This document shows positions 31,259 to 42,352 of a stretch of DNA of 64,000 nucleotides, one piece after another. The stretch is taken from positions 2,666,001-2,730,000 of the forward strand of contig NZ_CP061274.1 of assembly GCF_014775655.1 (NCBI RefSeq), read 5' to 3'. How positions within the stretch are numbered: position 1 is the stretch's first letter; every line of letters begins with the position of its first letter. The notes under the pieces were generated by a model that searched no databases, had not been told where the DNA came from, and was given only the letters and a program-made list of their open reading frames with translations. Both the position numbers and the translations under genes were made by a program. The stretch is from Clavibacter zhangzhiyongii. GTDB taxonomy: Bacteria > Actinomycetota > Actinomycetes > Actinomycetales > Microbacteriaceae.

Positions 31259-32431
31259 TTACGCGGCGGCCAGCTCGGCGGCCTTGTCGGCCGCCTCGTC
31301 CATGGTGCCGACGACGGTGACGAGGGGGTGGGCGCGCTCCTCGAGGATGCGGCGGCCCTCCTCGACGTTGTTGCCGTCGAGGCGGACGACGAGCGGCTTG
31401 GTGGCGGCGTCGCCCAGCTTGTCGAGCGCGCCGACGATGCCGTTCGCGACCGCGTCGCACGACGTGATGCCGCCGAAGACGTTGACGAAGACGCTGGTGA
31501 CCTGCTCGTCGCCGAGGATGACGTCGAGACCCGCGGCCATGACCTCGGCGGACGCTCCGCCGCCGATGTCGAGGAAGTTCGCGGGGCGGACGCCGCCGTG
31601 CTGCTCGCCCGCGTAGCTGACGACGTCGAGCGTGGACATGACGAGGCCCGCGCCGTTGCCGATGATGCCGACCTGGCCGTCGAGCTTCACGTAGTTGAGG
31701 TCGGACTCCTTGGCCTTCGCCTCGAGCGGGTCCGCGGCGGCCGCGTCCTCGAGGGCCGCGTGGCCCTCGTGGCGGAAGCCGGCGTTCTCGTCGAGCGTGA
31801 CCTTGCCGTCGAGCGCGATGATGTCGCCCGACTCGGTGAGCACCAGCGGGTTCACCTCGACCAGCGTGGCGTCCTCGTCGCGGTACACCCACCAGAGGCG
31901 CTCGAACACGGGCGCGACCTTGGCGATGAGCTCCTCGGGGAACGACGCGGCGCGCGCGATCTCCTCGGCCTTGGCGGCGTCGATGCCGATGACCGGGTCG
32001 ATCTCGATGCGGGCGAGGGCCTCGGGGCGCGTGACCGCGAGCTCCTCGATCTCCATGCCGCCCTCGTAGCTCGTGAGCGAGAGGTAGGAGCGCTCGGCGC
32101 GGTCGAGCAGGATGGAGAAGTAGAACTCCTCCTTGATGCGGGCGCCGGCCGCCACCATCACGCGGTGCACGGTGTGGCCCTTGATGTCGAGCCCGAGGAT
32201 GGACTGCGCCGCCTCGTATGCCGCGTCGGCGCTCTGGGCGACCTTCACGCCGCCGGCCTTGCCGCGGCCGCCGGTCTTCACCTGCGCCTTGACCACCACG
32301 GTGCCGCCCAGCTTCTCGGCCGCGGCGCGCACCTCCTCGGCGGTGTCGGCGACGATCCCCGGGAGGACCGGGACGCCGTAGGACTCGAAGAGGTCCCTGG
32401 CCTGGTATTCGAAAAGATCCACGCGTGTCAT
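31259..32431 (-). CDS. sucC: Succinyl-CoA synthetase beta subunit
   Basis: 390 residues. An ATP-grasp domain (about 5-235) starts [17 protein letters not shown] and includes [16 protein letters not shown] and the metal-binding [18 protein letters not shown]. The C-terminal ligase domain contains [12 protein letters not shown] and [12 protein letters not shown]. It forms the nucleotide-binding half of the synthetase with SucD. The ATG at 32431 begins MTRVDLFEY; no strong ribosome site precedes it (only GGATGGG). It is first in the sucCD operon. Confidence 0.97.
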   Translation of the reverse strand: MTRVDLFEYQARDLFESYGVPVLPGIVADTAEEVRAAAEKLGGTVVVKAQVKTGGRGKAGGVKVAQSADAAYEAAQSILGLDIKGHTVHRVMVAAGARIKEEFYFSILLDRAERSYLSLTSYEGGMEIEELAVTRPEALARIEIDPVIGIDAAKAEEIARAASFPEELIAKVAPVFERLWWVYRDEDATLVEVNPLVLTESGDIIALDGKVTLDENAGFRHEGHAALEDAAAADPLEAKAKESDLNYVKLDGQVGIIGNGAGLVMSTLDVVSYAGEQHGGVRPANFLDIGGGASAEVMAAGLDVILGDEQVTSVFVNVFGGITSCDAVANGIVGALDKLGDAATKPLVVRLDGNNVEEGRRILEERAHPLVTVVGTMDEAADKAAELAAA

Positions 32432-32670
32432 CCCATCCGCACCCGCGCTCGGCGGTTACGTGCGTCGTTCGAGGCTGCGGTGCCGCGACCGTCTGGTGGC
32501 GGCACCCGGTGTCTTGCGGCTGATCGACCCGGACGGCGCCCACCGGGGTGAGCCGGCCCGCCGCGTCGACGACCGTGGAGAGCCTATCGGGTCGGGCGTC
32601 GGGCGGTCCGGGCGCGCCGCAGCCGTGCGCTCCCGCGCGGACCACCGCGCTGGGGAGGGAGACTGGGCGG

Positions 32671-33492
32671 ATGAGGCCGAGGACGCATCCCGTGCGGCGG
32701 AGCGACGCGTCGATCCGCGACATCGCGGGCGAGGCGATACTCCTGGCCGCGGGGGGCCGGGCGATCCTGCTGCAGATCGCCGACCCGTCCGTCGCCCGGG
32801 GCGTCGCCGAGCACAGCGACTTCGCGTCGCGGCCGTTCGACCGCCTCGAGGGCACGCTCGGCTACATCTACGCGGTGGTGTACGGATCGCCCGCCGACGT
32901 CGCGCGCGCCCGGCGGATCGTGGGGCGCGCGCATGCATCCGTGCGGTCCGCGGCACCGGCCGCCGACGGATCCGCGCCCGCCTACTCCGCCTACGACCCC
33001 GGCCTGCAGCTCTGGGTCGCCGCGACCATCTACGACAGCGCGATCCGGATGGCCGAGTTCGCGTACGGGCCGCTGCCGGAGGAGGCCGCCGACCGCGTGT
33101 ACCGCGAGTACGCCGTGCTCGGGACCGCGCTGCAGGTGCCGGCGGAGCGGTGGCCGGCCGATCGCGCCGCCTTCCGCTCCTACTGGGACGAGCGGATCGC
33201 CGCGCTCGAGCCCACCGCCGACGCCCGGCGGGTGGCACGCGCGCTGCTGGGCGCGAGGACCTGGCCGCGGCCCCTCCACCCGGCCATGCGGGTCGTCGCG
33301 CTCGTCACGGCCGGGCTCCTGCCGCCGCGGGTCCGGACGGGCCTCGGCATGCGCTGGGACGCCCGGCTGCAGCGGCGCTTCGACCGCATGCTGCGCGTGC
33401 TCGTGGCGGTGAACCGCGTGCTGCCGCAGGCGGTCCGGGACGCGCCGCGGTCGGTCGTCACCCGGCGGTACCTGCGCCGCGACGTCGGCTAG
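32671..33492 (+). CDS. Oxygenase MpaB family (DUF2236) protein
   Basis: 273 residues. The family signature HSDFASRPFDRLEGTLGY (48-65) with the conserved His and the Arg-Pro-Phe step, and ADPSVARGV before it, match latex-clearing-protein/MpaB-like DUF2236 proteins, which bind heme b in characterised members. The helix DPGLQLWVAATIYDS is also typical. The reaction is unknown; relatives cleave polyisoprene or prenyl side chains. There is no signal peptide. The ATG at 32671 is chosen over in-frame upstream codons because GGGAGG lies about 12 bases before it and the preceding frame overlaps the divergent sucC promoter region. Confidence 0.8.
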   Translation: MRPRTHPVRRSDASIRDIAGEAILLAAGGRAILLQIADPSVARGVAEHSDFASRPFDRLEGTLGYIYAVVYGSPADVARARRIVGRAHASVRSAAPAADGSAPAYSAYDPGLQLWVAATIYDSAIRMAEFAYGPLPEEAADRVYREYAVLGTALQVPAERWPADRAAFRSYWDERIAALEPTADARRVARALLGARTWPRPLHPAMRVVALVTAGLLPPRVRTGLGMRWDARLQRRFDRMLRVLVAVNRVLPQAVRDAPRSVVTRRYLRRDVG

Positions 33493-33587
33493 CCGCCCGC
33501 TCCTGCACAGGCGCCGGATCCGTCCGCCCCTCCCCGTGTCGCCGTCCGACGTCGACCGGCGGACCCGCCGGCGCGCATGGTGCGGCC

Positions 33588-35567
33588 ATGACATGGATCC
33601 CCTCCCTCCGTCCCTCCCCTCCCCCGCGACCGCACCTCCATCCGCGGGCCGGGAGGCTGGTCTCCGCGCTCGTCGGCATGGGGCTCGCCCTCGGCCTCGC
33701 GGCGAGCGCCGTCCCTCCCGCGCAGGCGCTCAGCGCGGTCTCCCACGGCATCGGCTACGCCTCGGGAGGGGACGGTCGCTGGCTCGGCTCCTACCGCATG
33801 GACGACGGCCGGCTCGGCTTCTGCATCGACGTCGGGCTCGCGGCCCCGCCCGGCCACGAGTACGCGCCGTCGGACGACGCGGGCCGCTCCCCCGACGACC
33901 GCGCTCGGCTCGCCTACATCTCGAGGACGCGGGCGGGCTCCGCGGATCCCGACACGGCGGCCGCCGGCCAGCTCGCGACGTGGAGCATCACGGGCCTCGG
34001 CGGGCACGACCTCGCCTGGTACGCGGCACGCGCCGGGGACCGAGCCGGCGTCGTGGAGTCCCGCGCCCGGGAGATGCTCGCGGAGGCCGGATCCGCATCC
34101 GGCGCCTCGCGCTCCGTGACGGCCGCCGCATCGGTCGCCCTCGGCGACGACGGCCACGGGACGGTGCGCGTCGACCTGCGCGCCGACTTCCTCGCCACCG
34201 GTCCGGCGGACGTCCCCGCCGGATCCCGGACCGGCACGGTCACGCTCGTGGGAGCCGTGTTCGACGGCGGGGGCGCGAGCGCGCAGGTGCCCAACGGCGC
34301 ACCGACGGCCATCACGGCGACGGGATCGGCCGCGACGGTGCACGTCACGGCGAGCGCCGCATTCCGCGACCTCCCCTACGGCGACGCCCTCGACGTCGTC
34401 GGGGACGGTGGCGCGTCGCAGGGCATGATCCTGGCCCGCCCTGCCGACGCGCGCGCCGAGGCGCAGGCGGATGCCCGCGCTCCGAGCCCGCTCCCCTTCG
34501 CACCGCGGGTCGTCACGCGCGCATCGCGGGCGGTCGCCGCGGCGGGCGACGAGGTCACGGATTCCCTCGAGGTGTCGGCGGACCCCGCCGCCCCGGCGTC
34601 GGGCGGGCGACCGGCCACCTCCGACGGCTGGGGGCTACTGCGACGTGAGGGCGGGAACCTCGTCCCCGTGCCCGTCACCGTGCGCAGCCGACTCCTCGGG
34701 CCGTTCCCGGAGCAGGTCGGGCCCGAACGCGACGACGCGCCTGACGGCGCACCGCAGGTCTGCGAGGTCACCACGCGCGTCGACCGCGGGCCCGGCGCCT
34801 ACACGACTCCGGCCTGCCGCCTCCCTGCCGGGGGCTTCTACACCTGGGTCGAGTCCATCTCGCCGGACGACACCCCCGCCGCGGAGGGACGCGACCGCGT
34901 GCTGCCGTGGCGGTCGACCTTCGGCGCCGCCACCGAGACCACCCAGGTGCCGCACCCGCCGACCATCACGACGACCATCGGGGCGCGGGAGATCACGACG
35001 GGCGGGTGCGAGACCGACACCCTGCACGTGAGCGGCTTCGTGGGCACGGGACCCGTGCCCGTGCAGGTCCGGCTCGCGGGTCCGTTCTCGTCCGCACCCG
35101 CCGAGGGCGAGGCCGTGACCCTGCCCGACGACGCGGCCGTCCCCGCGGCCGACGTCGTGCTCACGGACGACGGCGAGGCGACCACCCCCTGCATGCGCGT
35201 CGACGCGGCCGGGTGGTACGTCGCCGTGCTCGACAGCGAGGGCCGACCCTCCGGCGATGCCGACGGAGCCGCCATCGCCCCGTTCGCGGACCTCGTGGCG
35301 CACGCCGCCGAGACGTTCCACGCCGGTCTACCGCCGGTCGCGGCGCCGCCCTCACCCGGCGGTCACGCGGAGCTCGCGATGACGGGAGGGGCGCCGGGCA
35401 TCGACATGCCGGTCGCAGCCGGGCCGCTCACCCGGCTGGGCGCCGCGCAGGTGGCGCGCGCGGCCGCGGCGATCGGCGCGCTCGGCGTGCTCGGCATCGG
35501 CGCTCGCCGCGCAGGACGTCGGCGCGCCCCGGGGACCGCTATAGCTTCTCGATGGGCGCGATCTTGA
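33588..35567 (+). CDS. Surface protein with probable Cys-Gln thioester domain and LAMTG sortase anchor
   Basis: 659 residues. A signal peptide ends near residue 48 (PPAQALSAV). An N-terminal domain carries FCID (Cys79) and AGQLATW (Gln128), the pair that forms the internal thioester in TQXA/TED-type adhesin domains. The middle is made of beta-rich, probably Ig-like domains with paired cysteines. The C-terminus has LAMTG (596-600), a hydrophobic helix (about 619-638) and an Arg-rich tail, the layout of a sortase-E (LAXTG) substrate. The protein should therefore be covalently anchored to the cell wall, with a thioester able to bond to host or matrix amines. No sortase gene is in the window. Its 3' end overlaps the convergent pcrA by 29 bp. 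The ATG at 33588 is chosen because the signal peptide follows directly. Confidence 0.78.
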   Translation: MTWIPSLRPSPPPRPHLHPRAGRLVSALVGMGLALGLAASAVPPAQALSAVSHGIGYASGGDGRWLGSYRMDDGRLGFCIDVGLAAPPGHEYAPSDDAGRSPDDRARLAYISRTRAGSADPDTAAAGQLATWSITGLGGHDLAWYAARAGDRAGVVESRAREMLAEAGSASGASRSVTAAASVALGDDGHGTVRVDLRADFLATGPADVPAGSRTGTVTLVGAVFDGGGASAQVPNGAPTAITATGSAATVHVTASAAFRDLPYGDALDVVGDGGASQGMILARPADARAEAQADARAPSPLPFAPRVVTRASRAVAAAGDEVTDSLEVSADPAAPASGGRPATSDGWGLLRREGGNLVPVPVTVRSRLLGPFPEQVGPERDDAPDGAPQVCEVTTRVDRGPGAYTTPACRLPAGGFYTWVESISPDDTPAAEGRDRVLPWRSTFGAATETTQVPHPPTITTTIGAREITTGGCETDTLHVSGFVGTGPVPVQVRLAGPFSSAPAEGEAVTLPDDAAVPAADVVLTDDGEATTPCMRVDAAGWYVAVLDSEGRPSGDADGAAIAPFADLVAHAAETFHAGLPPVAAPPSPGGHAELAMTGGAPGIDMPVAAGPLTRLGAAQVARAAAAIGALGVLGIGARRAGRRRAPGTAIASRWARS

Positions 35568-37986
35568 TCAGCAGCCGCTTCCGCCCGGCGGGACCGTCGA
35601 ACTGCACCTCCGCGATGCGCTTGCGCCCCTCGCCCGTGACCCCGGTGACGCGGCCGTCGCCGAAGTCGGTGTGCCGGATCCTGTCGCCGAACGCGAGCTC
35701 CAGGTCGCCGTTGTCCCGCACCTGGCCGGTGACGGTGTTCGCCCACTGGGTCTTCGGACGCGGAGGCGGCGGCAGCGCCGGATCCTCGAAGGCGCTCGTG
35801 GATCGCGACCGCCCGTACCCGCCGCCCTCGCGCCGGGCGTTGAGGGCGCGCGGTTGAGTGCCGCCGCGGGAGGTCGCCATCCCCGGCGACTGCTTCCAGT
35901 CGATGAGCTCGGCCGGGATCTCCTGCAGGTACCGGCTGGGCATGGCCACGTTGACCTCGCCGAACTGGGCGCGGGTCATCGCGAGGGAGATGAAGAGGCG
36001 ACGACGGGCGCGGGTGATGCCGACGTAGAACAGCCGGCGCTCCTCGGCGGGGCCGCCTGGCTCGTTCGCGGACATCCGGTGCGGGAGGAGATCCTCCTCC
36101 ACGCCCGTGAGGAACACCGAGTCGTACTCGAGCCCCTTCGCGGTGTGAAGGGTCATGAGGGACACCGTGCCGCTGGAGTCGTCGAGCTCGTCGGCCGCGG
36201 CGACCAGCGAGACCTCCGTGAGGAAGTCGACCAGCTGACCCTCGGGGTTGTTGCGCGAGAACTCCTTCGTCACGGCGACGAGCTCCTCGACGTTTTCCGC
36301 ACGCGCCTCGTCCTGCGCGTCCTTGCTCGCGCGCAGCGCCTGCACGAGGCCGCTCCGTTCGAGGAGCGTGGTGACCAGGTCCCCCACGGAGGTGCGGCCC
36401 TCCGGCCGCTCGGGATCGAGGAGCAGCGCCACCTCGTCGAGCATGCGCGACAGCGTCGTGATCGCCTGCGTCACCTTGGGCCCGAGCCCGAGCTCCGACG
36501 CGCGACGCATCGCCTCGCGGAAGGTGACGCCGTGCGCCTCCGCGAAGTTCGCGAGCGCCGTCTCCGTCGCCGGGCCGATGCCGCGCTTCGGGGTGTTGAG
36601 GATGCGGCGCAGCGCGAGCACGTCCGCCGGGTTCGCCACGGCGATCAGGTACGCCATAGCGTCCTTGATCTCGGCCCGCTCGTAGAACTTCGTGCCGCCC
36701 ATGATCCGGTACGGCACGGCCGAGCGGATGAGGATCTCCTCCAGCGCGCGCGTCTGCGCGTTCGTGCGGTAGAAGACGGCGATCTCCGAGTACGCGGTGC
36801 CCTCCTCGTGCAGCTTCTGGATCTCGTCGGCGACGAACTGCGCCTCGTCGTGTCCGGAGTAGCCCGTGAAGCCGATGATCTTGTCGCCGTCGCCGATGGA
36901 CGTCCACAGCTTCTTGTCCTTGCGGTCGAAGTTGTTCGAGATGACGGCGTTGGCGGCGGTGAGGATGTTCTGGGTCGAGCGGTAGTTCTGCTCGAGGAGC
37001 ACGACCTTGGACTGGGGGAAGTCGCGCTCGAACTCGGTGATGTTGCGGATGTCGGCGCCGCGGAAGGCGTAGATCGACTGGTCGCTGTCGCCGACCACGG
37101 TGAGCGACGCCCCGTCGATGCCGCCCATGCCGTTCGTCGACATGCGCGTGTCCACGGGCACGTCCTCCGGAGCCACCGCGCGGGTCAGCTCCCGGATGAG
37201 CGAGTACTGCGCGTGGTTGGTGTCCTGGTACTCGTCGACGAGCACGTGCCGGAACCGCCGCTGGTACAGCGCCGCCACCTTCGGGAACGCGCGGAAGAGG
37301 AACACCGTCTGGCCGATGAGGTCGTCGAAGTCGAACGCGTTGGCGGCGGCGAGCGAGCGCGTGTACTGCCGGAAGATCTCGACGAACATGGCCTCGGCCG
37401 GGTCGTTGAAGTTCGCCGTGCGGGCGAACGTGTCCGCGTCCGACAGCTCGTTCTTGAGCTTCGAGATGCGTCCGGAGACCGACGAGACCGTGAAGCCGAG
37501 CGTGTCCGCGTCGAGCTGCTTGATGATCCGCTTGATGAGGACGCGGCTGTCGGCCGAGTCGTAGATGGTGAAGTTCTGCGTGAAGCCGAACGCCTCGGCC
37601 TCGCGGCGCAGGATGCGCACGCACGCGGAGTGGAACGTCGAGATCCACATGCCCTCGGACGCCTGGCCGAGGAGCGACTCGACGCGCTCGCGCATCTCCG
37701 CCGCGGCCTTGTTCGTGAACGTGATGGCCAGGATCTGGCTCGGCCACGCCTCCCGCGACTCGATGAGGCTCGCGATGCGATGGGTGAGCACGCGGGTCTT
37801 CCCGGACCCGGCGCCGGCGACGATGAGGAGGGCCGGCCCCCGGTAGACGACGGCCTCGCGCTGCTCCGGGTTGAGGCCCTCCAGCAGCGGATCGGACGAA
37901 CCCCCGGGCCCTCCGCCGGCGCCCCCGTGTCCGTCGAGGATGATCGGCGTGCTGGAGGGGGGAACGGCGGCGGGGTCGGCACTCAT
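35539..37986 (-). CDS. pcrA: ATP-dependent DNA helicase PcrA/UvrD
   Basis: 815 residues, superfamily 1A helicase for repair and for removal of RecA or stalled RNA polymerase. Motifs in order: Q-motif LNPEQREAV (38-46), Walker A AGAGSGKT (57-64), Ia ITFTNKAAAEM, II VDEYQDTN, III GDSDQSIYAFRGAD, IV QNYRST, V TLHTAKGLEYD and VI FYVGITRAR. The Tudor-like C-terminus (HTDFGDGRVTGV) that contacts RNA polymerase is intact. A Gly-rich N-terminal extension of about 35 residues precedes the Q-motif. The ATG at 37986 has a TAGGAT -10-like element ten bases upstream. Convergent overlap with the surface-protein gene at the 3' end. Confidence 0.97.
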   Translation of the reverse strand: MSADPAAVPPSSTPIILDGHGGAGGGPGGSSDPLLEGLNPEQREAVVYRGPALLIVAGAGSGKTRVLTHRIASLIESREAWPSQILAITFTNKAAAEMRERVESLLGQASEGMWISTFHSACVRILRREAEAFGFTQNFTIYDSADSRVLIKRIIKQLDADTLGFTVSSVSGRISKLKNELSDADTFARTANFNDPAEAMFVEIFRQYTRSLAAANAFDFDDLIGQTVFLFRAFPKVAALYQRRFRHVLVDEYQDTNHAQYSLIRELTRAVAPEDVPVDTRMSTNGMGGIDGASLTVVGDSDQSIYAFRGADIRNITEFERDFPQSKVVLLEQNYRSTQNILTAANAVISNNFDRKDKKLWTSIGDGDKIIGFTGYSGHDEAQFVADEIQKLHEEGTAYSEIAVFYRTNAQTRALEEILIRSAVPYRIMGGTKFYERAEIKDAMAYLIAVANPADVLALRRILNTPKRGIGPATETALANFAEAHGVTFREAMRRASELGLGPKVTQAITTLSRMLDEVALLLDPERPEGRTSVGDLVTTLLERSGLVQALRASKDAQDEARAENVEELVAVTKEFSRNNPEGQLVDFLTEVSLVAAADELDDSSGTVSLMTLHTAKGLEYDSVFLTGVEEDLLPHRMSANEPGGPAEERRLFYVGITRARRRLFISLAMTRAQFGEVNVAMPSRYLQEIPAELIDWKQSPGMATSRGGTQPRALNARREGGGYGRSRSTSAFEDPALPPPPRPKTQWANTVTGQVRDNGDLELAFGDRIRHTDFGDGRVTGVTGEGRKRIAEVQFDGPAGRKRLLIKIAPIEKL

Positions 37987-37996
37987 GTCGGCATCG

Positions 37997-38002
37997 ATCC
38001 TA
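37997..38002 (-). promoter_or_regulatory. -10-like element (TAGGAT) before pcrA
   Basis: TAGGAT on the minus strand lies ten bases before the pcrA ATG, giving a very short leader. Confidence 0.4.
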
Positions 38003-38118
38003 GGCGCTGCCCCCGACGCGAGACCCGGCGCGGAGCGGTCCGCGCCACGGCAGGGGACCCGCACGCGAGGCCGCACGCGACCCCGGGCGAGGCGCCCCGG
38101 CGGAGGCCCGCGGACGCG

Positions 38119-39168
38119 CTAGCTCGCGGCCGCCCCCCGCTCCCCGACGAGCGCCACCGCGAGATCCGGGTGGTCGGCGAACACGCCGTCGACGCCCGCG
38201 TCGAGGAGCCGACCCCAGTGGGTGCGGAAGTCGCCGTGGGCGGACTTCGGGCCGGGGCCTCGGAGGGGTCGCGGCAGGAAGGCGTTCTCGGGGCGCAGCG
38301 TCCAGGTGAAGACCGAGAGGCCGGCGACGTGCGCGCGCGCGACCAGGTCGGAGACAGGGGCGGCGGCCTCGTCCGCGGCTCCGAAGCCCGCCGCCGGGCA
38401 GATGCGCTCGATTCCCACGCTGATGCCGTCCACCTCCGCGGCGAGCGCGGTCAGCCCACGGTCGGTCAGCTGCTCGTCGAACGTGACCGCGGCGTCGCCG
38501 TGGCGCGCGACCTCGTCGACCGCCGATCCGCGACCCTCCAGGAGGTAGACGAGCCGCGCCTGCACGCCCCTCGCCCGGACGGCCAGCAGCACGTGCCGCT
38601 CGAACGACTCGACGGTGAGGCGCGACGCGTCCGTCGCCCAGCCATGCGCGTCGAGGTCGCGCGCGAGCAGCTCGTCGAGCGGCATCCCCAGCCCCGCGAA
38701 GTGGGTGGCGTGCTTGATCTCGGCGACCATGCCGAGCGGCCGACCCCGGCGGGCGGACTCCTGGTCGACGATCCGGAGCAGATCGGGGAGCGAGAGCACC
38801 GTCTCCTCGTCGTCGTGGGACGCGCTGTCCGGCCGCGCCGCGGGGATCCGCTCCCGGCAGCGGAGCGTGCGGATCTCGGCCCACGTCATGTCCTCCGTGA
38901 ACCACCCCGTGCGCTCCACGCCGTCGACGACGCGCGTGACCCGGCGGTCGGCGAACTCGGGACGCTCGGCGACGTCCGTGGTGCCCGACAGCTCGTTCTC
39001 GTGCCGGATGACGAGCACGCCGTCCGAGGAGGCGACCAGGTCCGGCTCGACGGCGTCGGCCCCCTGGGCGAAGCCGAGGCGGACGGCCGCGGCGGAGTGC
39101 TCGGGGCGGTAGCCGCTGGCTCCGCGATGGGCGATGACGAGGGGGCGGGGGCGGGGGGCGTGATCCAC
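38119..39168 (-). CDS. glpQ: Glycerophosphodiester phosphodiesterase
   Basis: About 349 residues. The GDPD barrel opens with VIAHRGASGYRPEHS, whose AHRG His and the RPE Glu are catalytic/metal residues; HENELSGTT supplies the second catalytic His, and EPDLV and VAEIKH further metal ligands. The enzyme cleaves glycerophosphodiesters to glycerol-3-phosphate and an alcohol. There is no signal peptide, so it is probably cytoplasmic. Starts are ambiguous: a GTG at 39168 fits a leaderless mRNA seven bases after TAGCGT, while GTG 39177 lies inside that element; neither has a ribosome site. Confidence 0.92.
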   Translation of the reverse strand: MDHAPRPRPLVIAHRGASGYRPEHSAAAVRLGFAQGADAVEPDLVASSDGVLVIRHENELSGTTDVAERPEFADRRVTRVVDGVERTGWFTEDMTWAEIRTLRCRERIPAARPDSASHDDEETVLSLPDLLRIVDQESARRGRPLGMVAEIKHATHFAGLGMPLDELLARDLDAHGWATDASRLTVESFERHVLLAVRARGVQARLVYLLEGRGSAVDEVARHGDAAVTFDEQLTDRGLTALAAEVDGISVGIERICPAAGFGAADEAAAPVSDLVARAHVAGLSVFTWTLRPENAFLPRPLRGPGPKSAHGDFRTHWGRLLDAGVDGVFADHPDLAVALVGERGAAAS

Positions 39169-39175
39169 GCCGCGC

Positions 39176-39181
39176 ACGCTA
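39176..39181 (-). promoter_or_regulatory. -10 element (TAGCGT) before glpQ
   Basis: TAGCGT on the minus strand ends seven bases before the GTG at 39168 and overlaps the alternative GTG at 39177. Confidence 0.45.
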
Positions 39182-39309
39182 CAGGCGCCGGGTGGACGGC
39201 GCGCGCGTACTCATCTGGGGAAATACACGGCCGACGCGAGTCGTCTCCCAGCCTGGTCAGCTAAATTGAGGCTCGATCACGTTCAACCACCACTGAGAGT
39301 AGAAGGACC

Positions 39310-40113
39310 ATGGCCAACCCCACGTTCTCCAACAACCCGGTCTTCAACGGCCGGGGTGCGACGCCCACGAGGGATGTGACCCCGGAGAGCCTCGACGAGC
39401 TGTACAACCGGCCGTCGGCCGGTGCCTCCGAGACCGACCGGATGACCTACGAGGACACCTCCGTCAAGACGGTCAGCCTCCTCGCCATCGTCGTGGTGCT
39501 GGGCGCGGTCGCCTGGTTCTCCGGCCCGCTCGCCGGCCCCCTCGCCCTGCTCGGCGGACTCGGCGGCCTCGTGCTCGGCCTCGTCAACTCCTTCAAGAAG
39601 GAGCCGTCCGTCCCGCTCATCGTCGCGTACGCGGCGTTCGAGGGGCTCTTCGTCGGCGGCATCAGCCGGGTCTTCGAGAGCGTCGCACCCGGCGTCGCCA
39701 CGCAGGCGCTCCTCGCGACCGCCGCCATCTTCGCCACCGTCCTGATCCTGTTCCGCAGCGGCAAGATCCGCGCCTCCAAGCGGGCGACCAAGATCTTCAT
39801 GATCGCGATGGTCGGCTACCTGCTGTTCTCGGTGCTCAACTTCGCGCTCGTGGCCTTCGGCGTCCTCGACAGCCCGTACGGCCTGCGCACGGAGACGATC
39901 GCCGGCATCCCCCTCGGCGTCATCCTGGGCATCTTCGTCATCCTGCTGGCCTCGTACTCGCTGGTCCTCGACTTCGACTTCATCCAGCGCGGCGTCCGTG
40001 CCGGCGCCCCGCGTCGCTACGGCTGGACCGCGGCCTTCGGCCTGGTCACGACCATCGTGTGGCTCTACGTCGAGCTGCTCCGCCTGTTCGCGATCCTGCG
40101 CGGCAACAACTAG
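39310..40113 (+). CDS. Bax inhibitor-1/YccA family membrane protein
   Basis: 267 residues. About 50 polar N-terminal residues are followed by seven hydrophobic helices. Typical BI-1/YccA features are the early FEGLFVGGISRVFE segment and the acidic VLDFDFIQRG in the second half. Bacterial members (YccA, YetJ) act on the FtsH protease or as pH-sensitive calcium leak channels; the role here is unknown. AGAAGGACC precedes the ATG. A TAAATT -10-like element sits near 39262. It is monocistronic, ending at a strong bidirectional terminator. Confidence 0.9.
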   Translation: MANPTFSNNPVFNGRGATPTRDVTPESLDELYNRPSAGASETDRMTYEDTSVKTVSLLAIVVVLGAVAWFSGPLAGPLALLGGLGGLVLGLVNSFKKEPSVPLIVAYAAFEGLFVGGISRVFESVAPGVATQALLATAAIFATVLILFRSGKIRASKRATKIFMIAMVGYLLFSVLNFALVAFGVLDSPYGLRTETIAGIPLGVILGIFVILLASYSLVLDFDFIQRGVRAGAPRRYGWTAAFGLVTTIVWLYVELLRLFAILRGNN

Positions 40114-40152
40114 CACCACGCGGGTCCGCGGCACAGCACCGCGGACCAGCAA

Positions 40153-40195
40153 GACGACGAAGGCCGCTCCCCTTGGGGGAGCGGCCTTCGTCGTC
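40153..40195. terminator. Bidirectional terminator between BI-1 gene and guaA
   Basis: Perfect 20-bp stem (40153-40172 with 40176-40195), loop TTG. It is the longest hairpin in the window, between convergent genes. Confidence 0.92.
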
Positions 40196-40214
40196 CACGG
40201 CATGCGCGGGAGGA

Positions 40215-41791
<1,577 letters not shown>

Positions 41792-41795
<4 letters not shown>

Positions 41796-42343
41796 GTGGT
41801 GGCCTCCGTGGTGGTGGTCGGGTCGATGGGTCGGGGATCGCGGTCGTCGCGCTCGTCGGGGCCGGTCGTGCTCGCGGCCGGGCGACGCGGCGCCTCGAGC
41901 TTCGCGATGACCTCCCGCACCTGGCGGGCGATGCGCGCCTCGACCACGAAGGAGAGGAACGGCACGACGCCGCCCGCCGCGACGAGGATGAAGCGCGTGA
42001 ACGACCAGCGCATCTTCTGCCAGAGCAGGAAGTCGCTGATGAGGTAGACCACGTAGATGTTGCCGTGGACGATCTGGATGATGAGGCTGAGGTTCGTGCC
42101 CGTGAGGGTGTCGGCCGGCGACAGGGCCAGGAAGCCCGAGGGGCCGTTCAGCTCGAGCTCGTAGCCGGCGCCGGCGAGGTACTGCAGGGATCCGTCGACG
42201 AACTGGAAGCCGGGCAGGTACTTGAAGCCCATCTCCACGACGAGGAGGAGCAGGAACGCGCCGGTGATGAACGCCATGACGCGGTAGAAGCCGAGGACCC
42301 TCCGGATCTGCGGGACGTCGGAGCGCTTGAGTCCGTAGGCCAT
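41792..42343 (-). CDS. DUF3817 integral membrane protein
   Basis: 183 residues with about four helices (for example [19 protein letters not shown] and [14 protein letters not shown]) and a charged C-terminal tail of some 35 residues rich in Asp, Arg and Thr. HGNIYVVYL is a conserved DUF3817 segment. The molecular function is not known; the family is commonly found beside guaA in actinobacteria. It overlaps guaA by four bases and is separated from the SURF1 gene by nine. Confidence 0.85.
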
Positions 42344-42352
42344 GCGTGGATC

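Noticed and set aside
35671-39264. 1197-residue plus-strand frame opposite pcrA and glpQ
   Set aside because: Low-complexity Arg/Glu/Val composition and complete overlap with two well-supported genes on the other strand.
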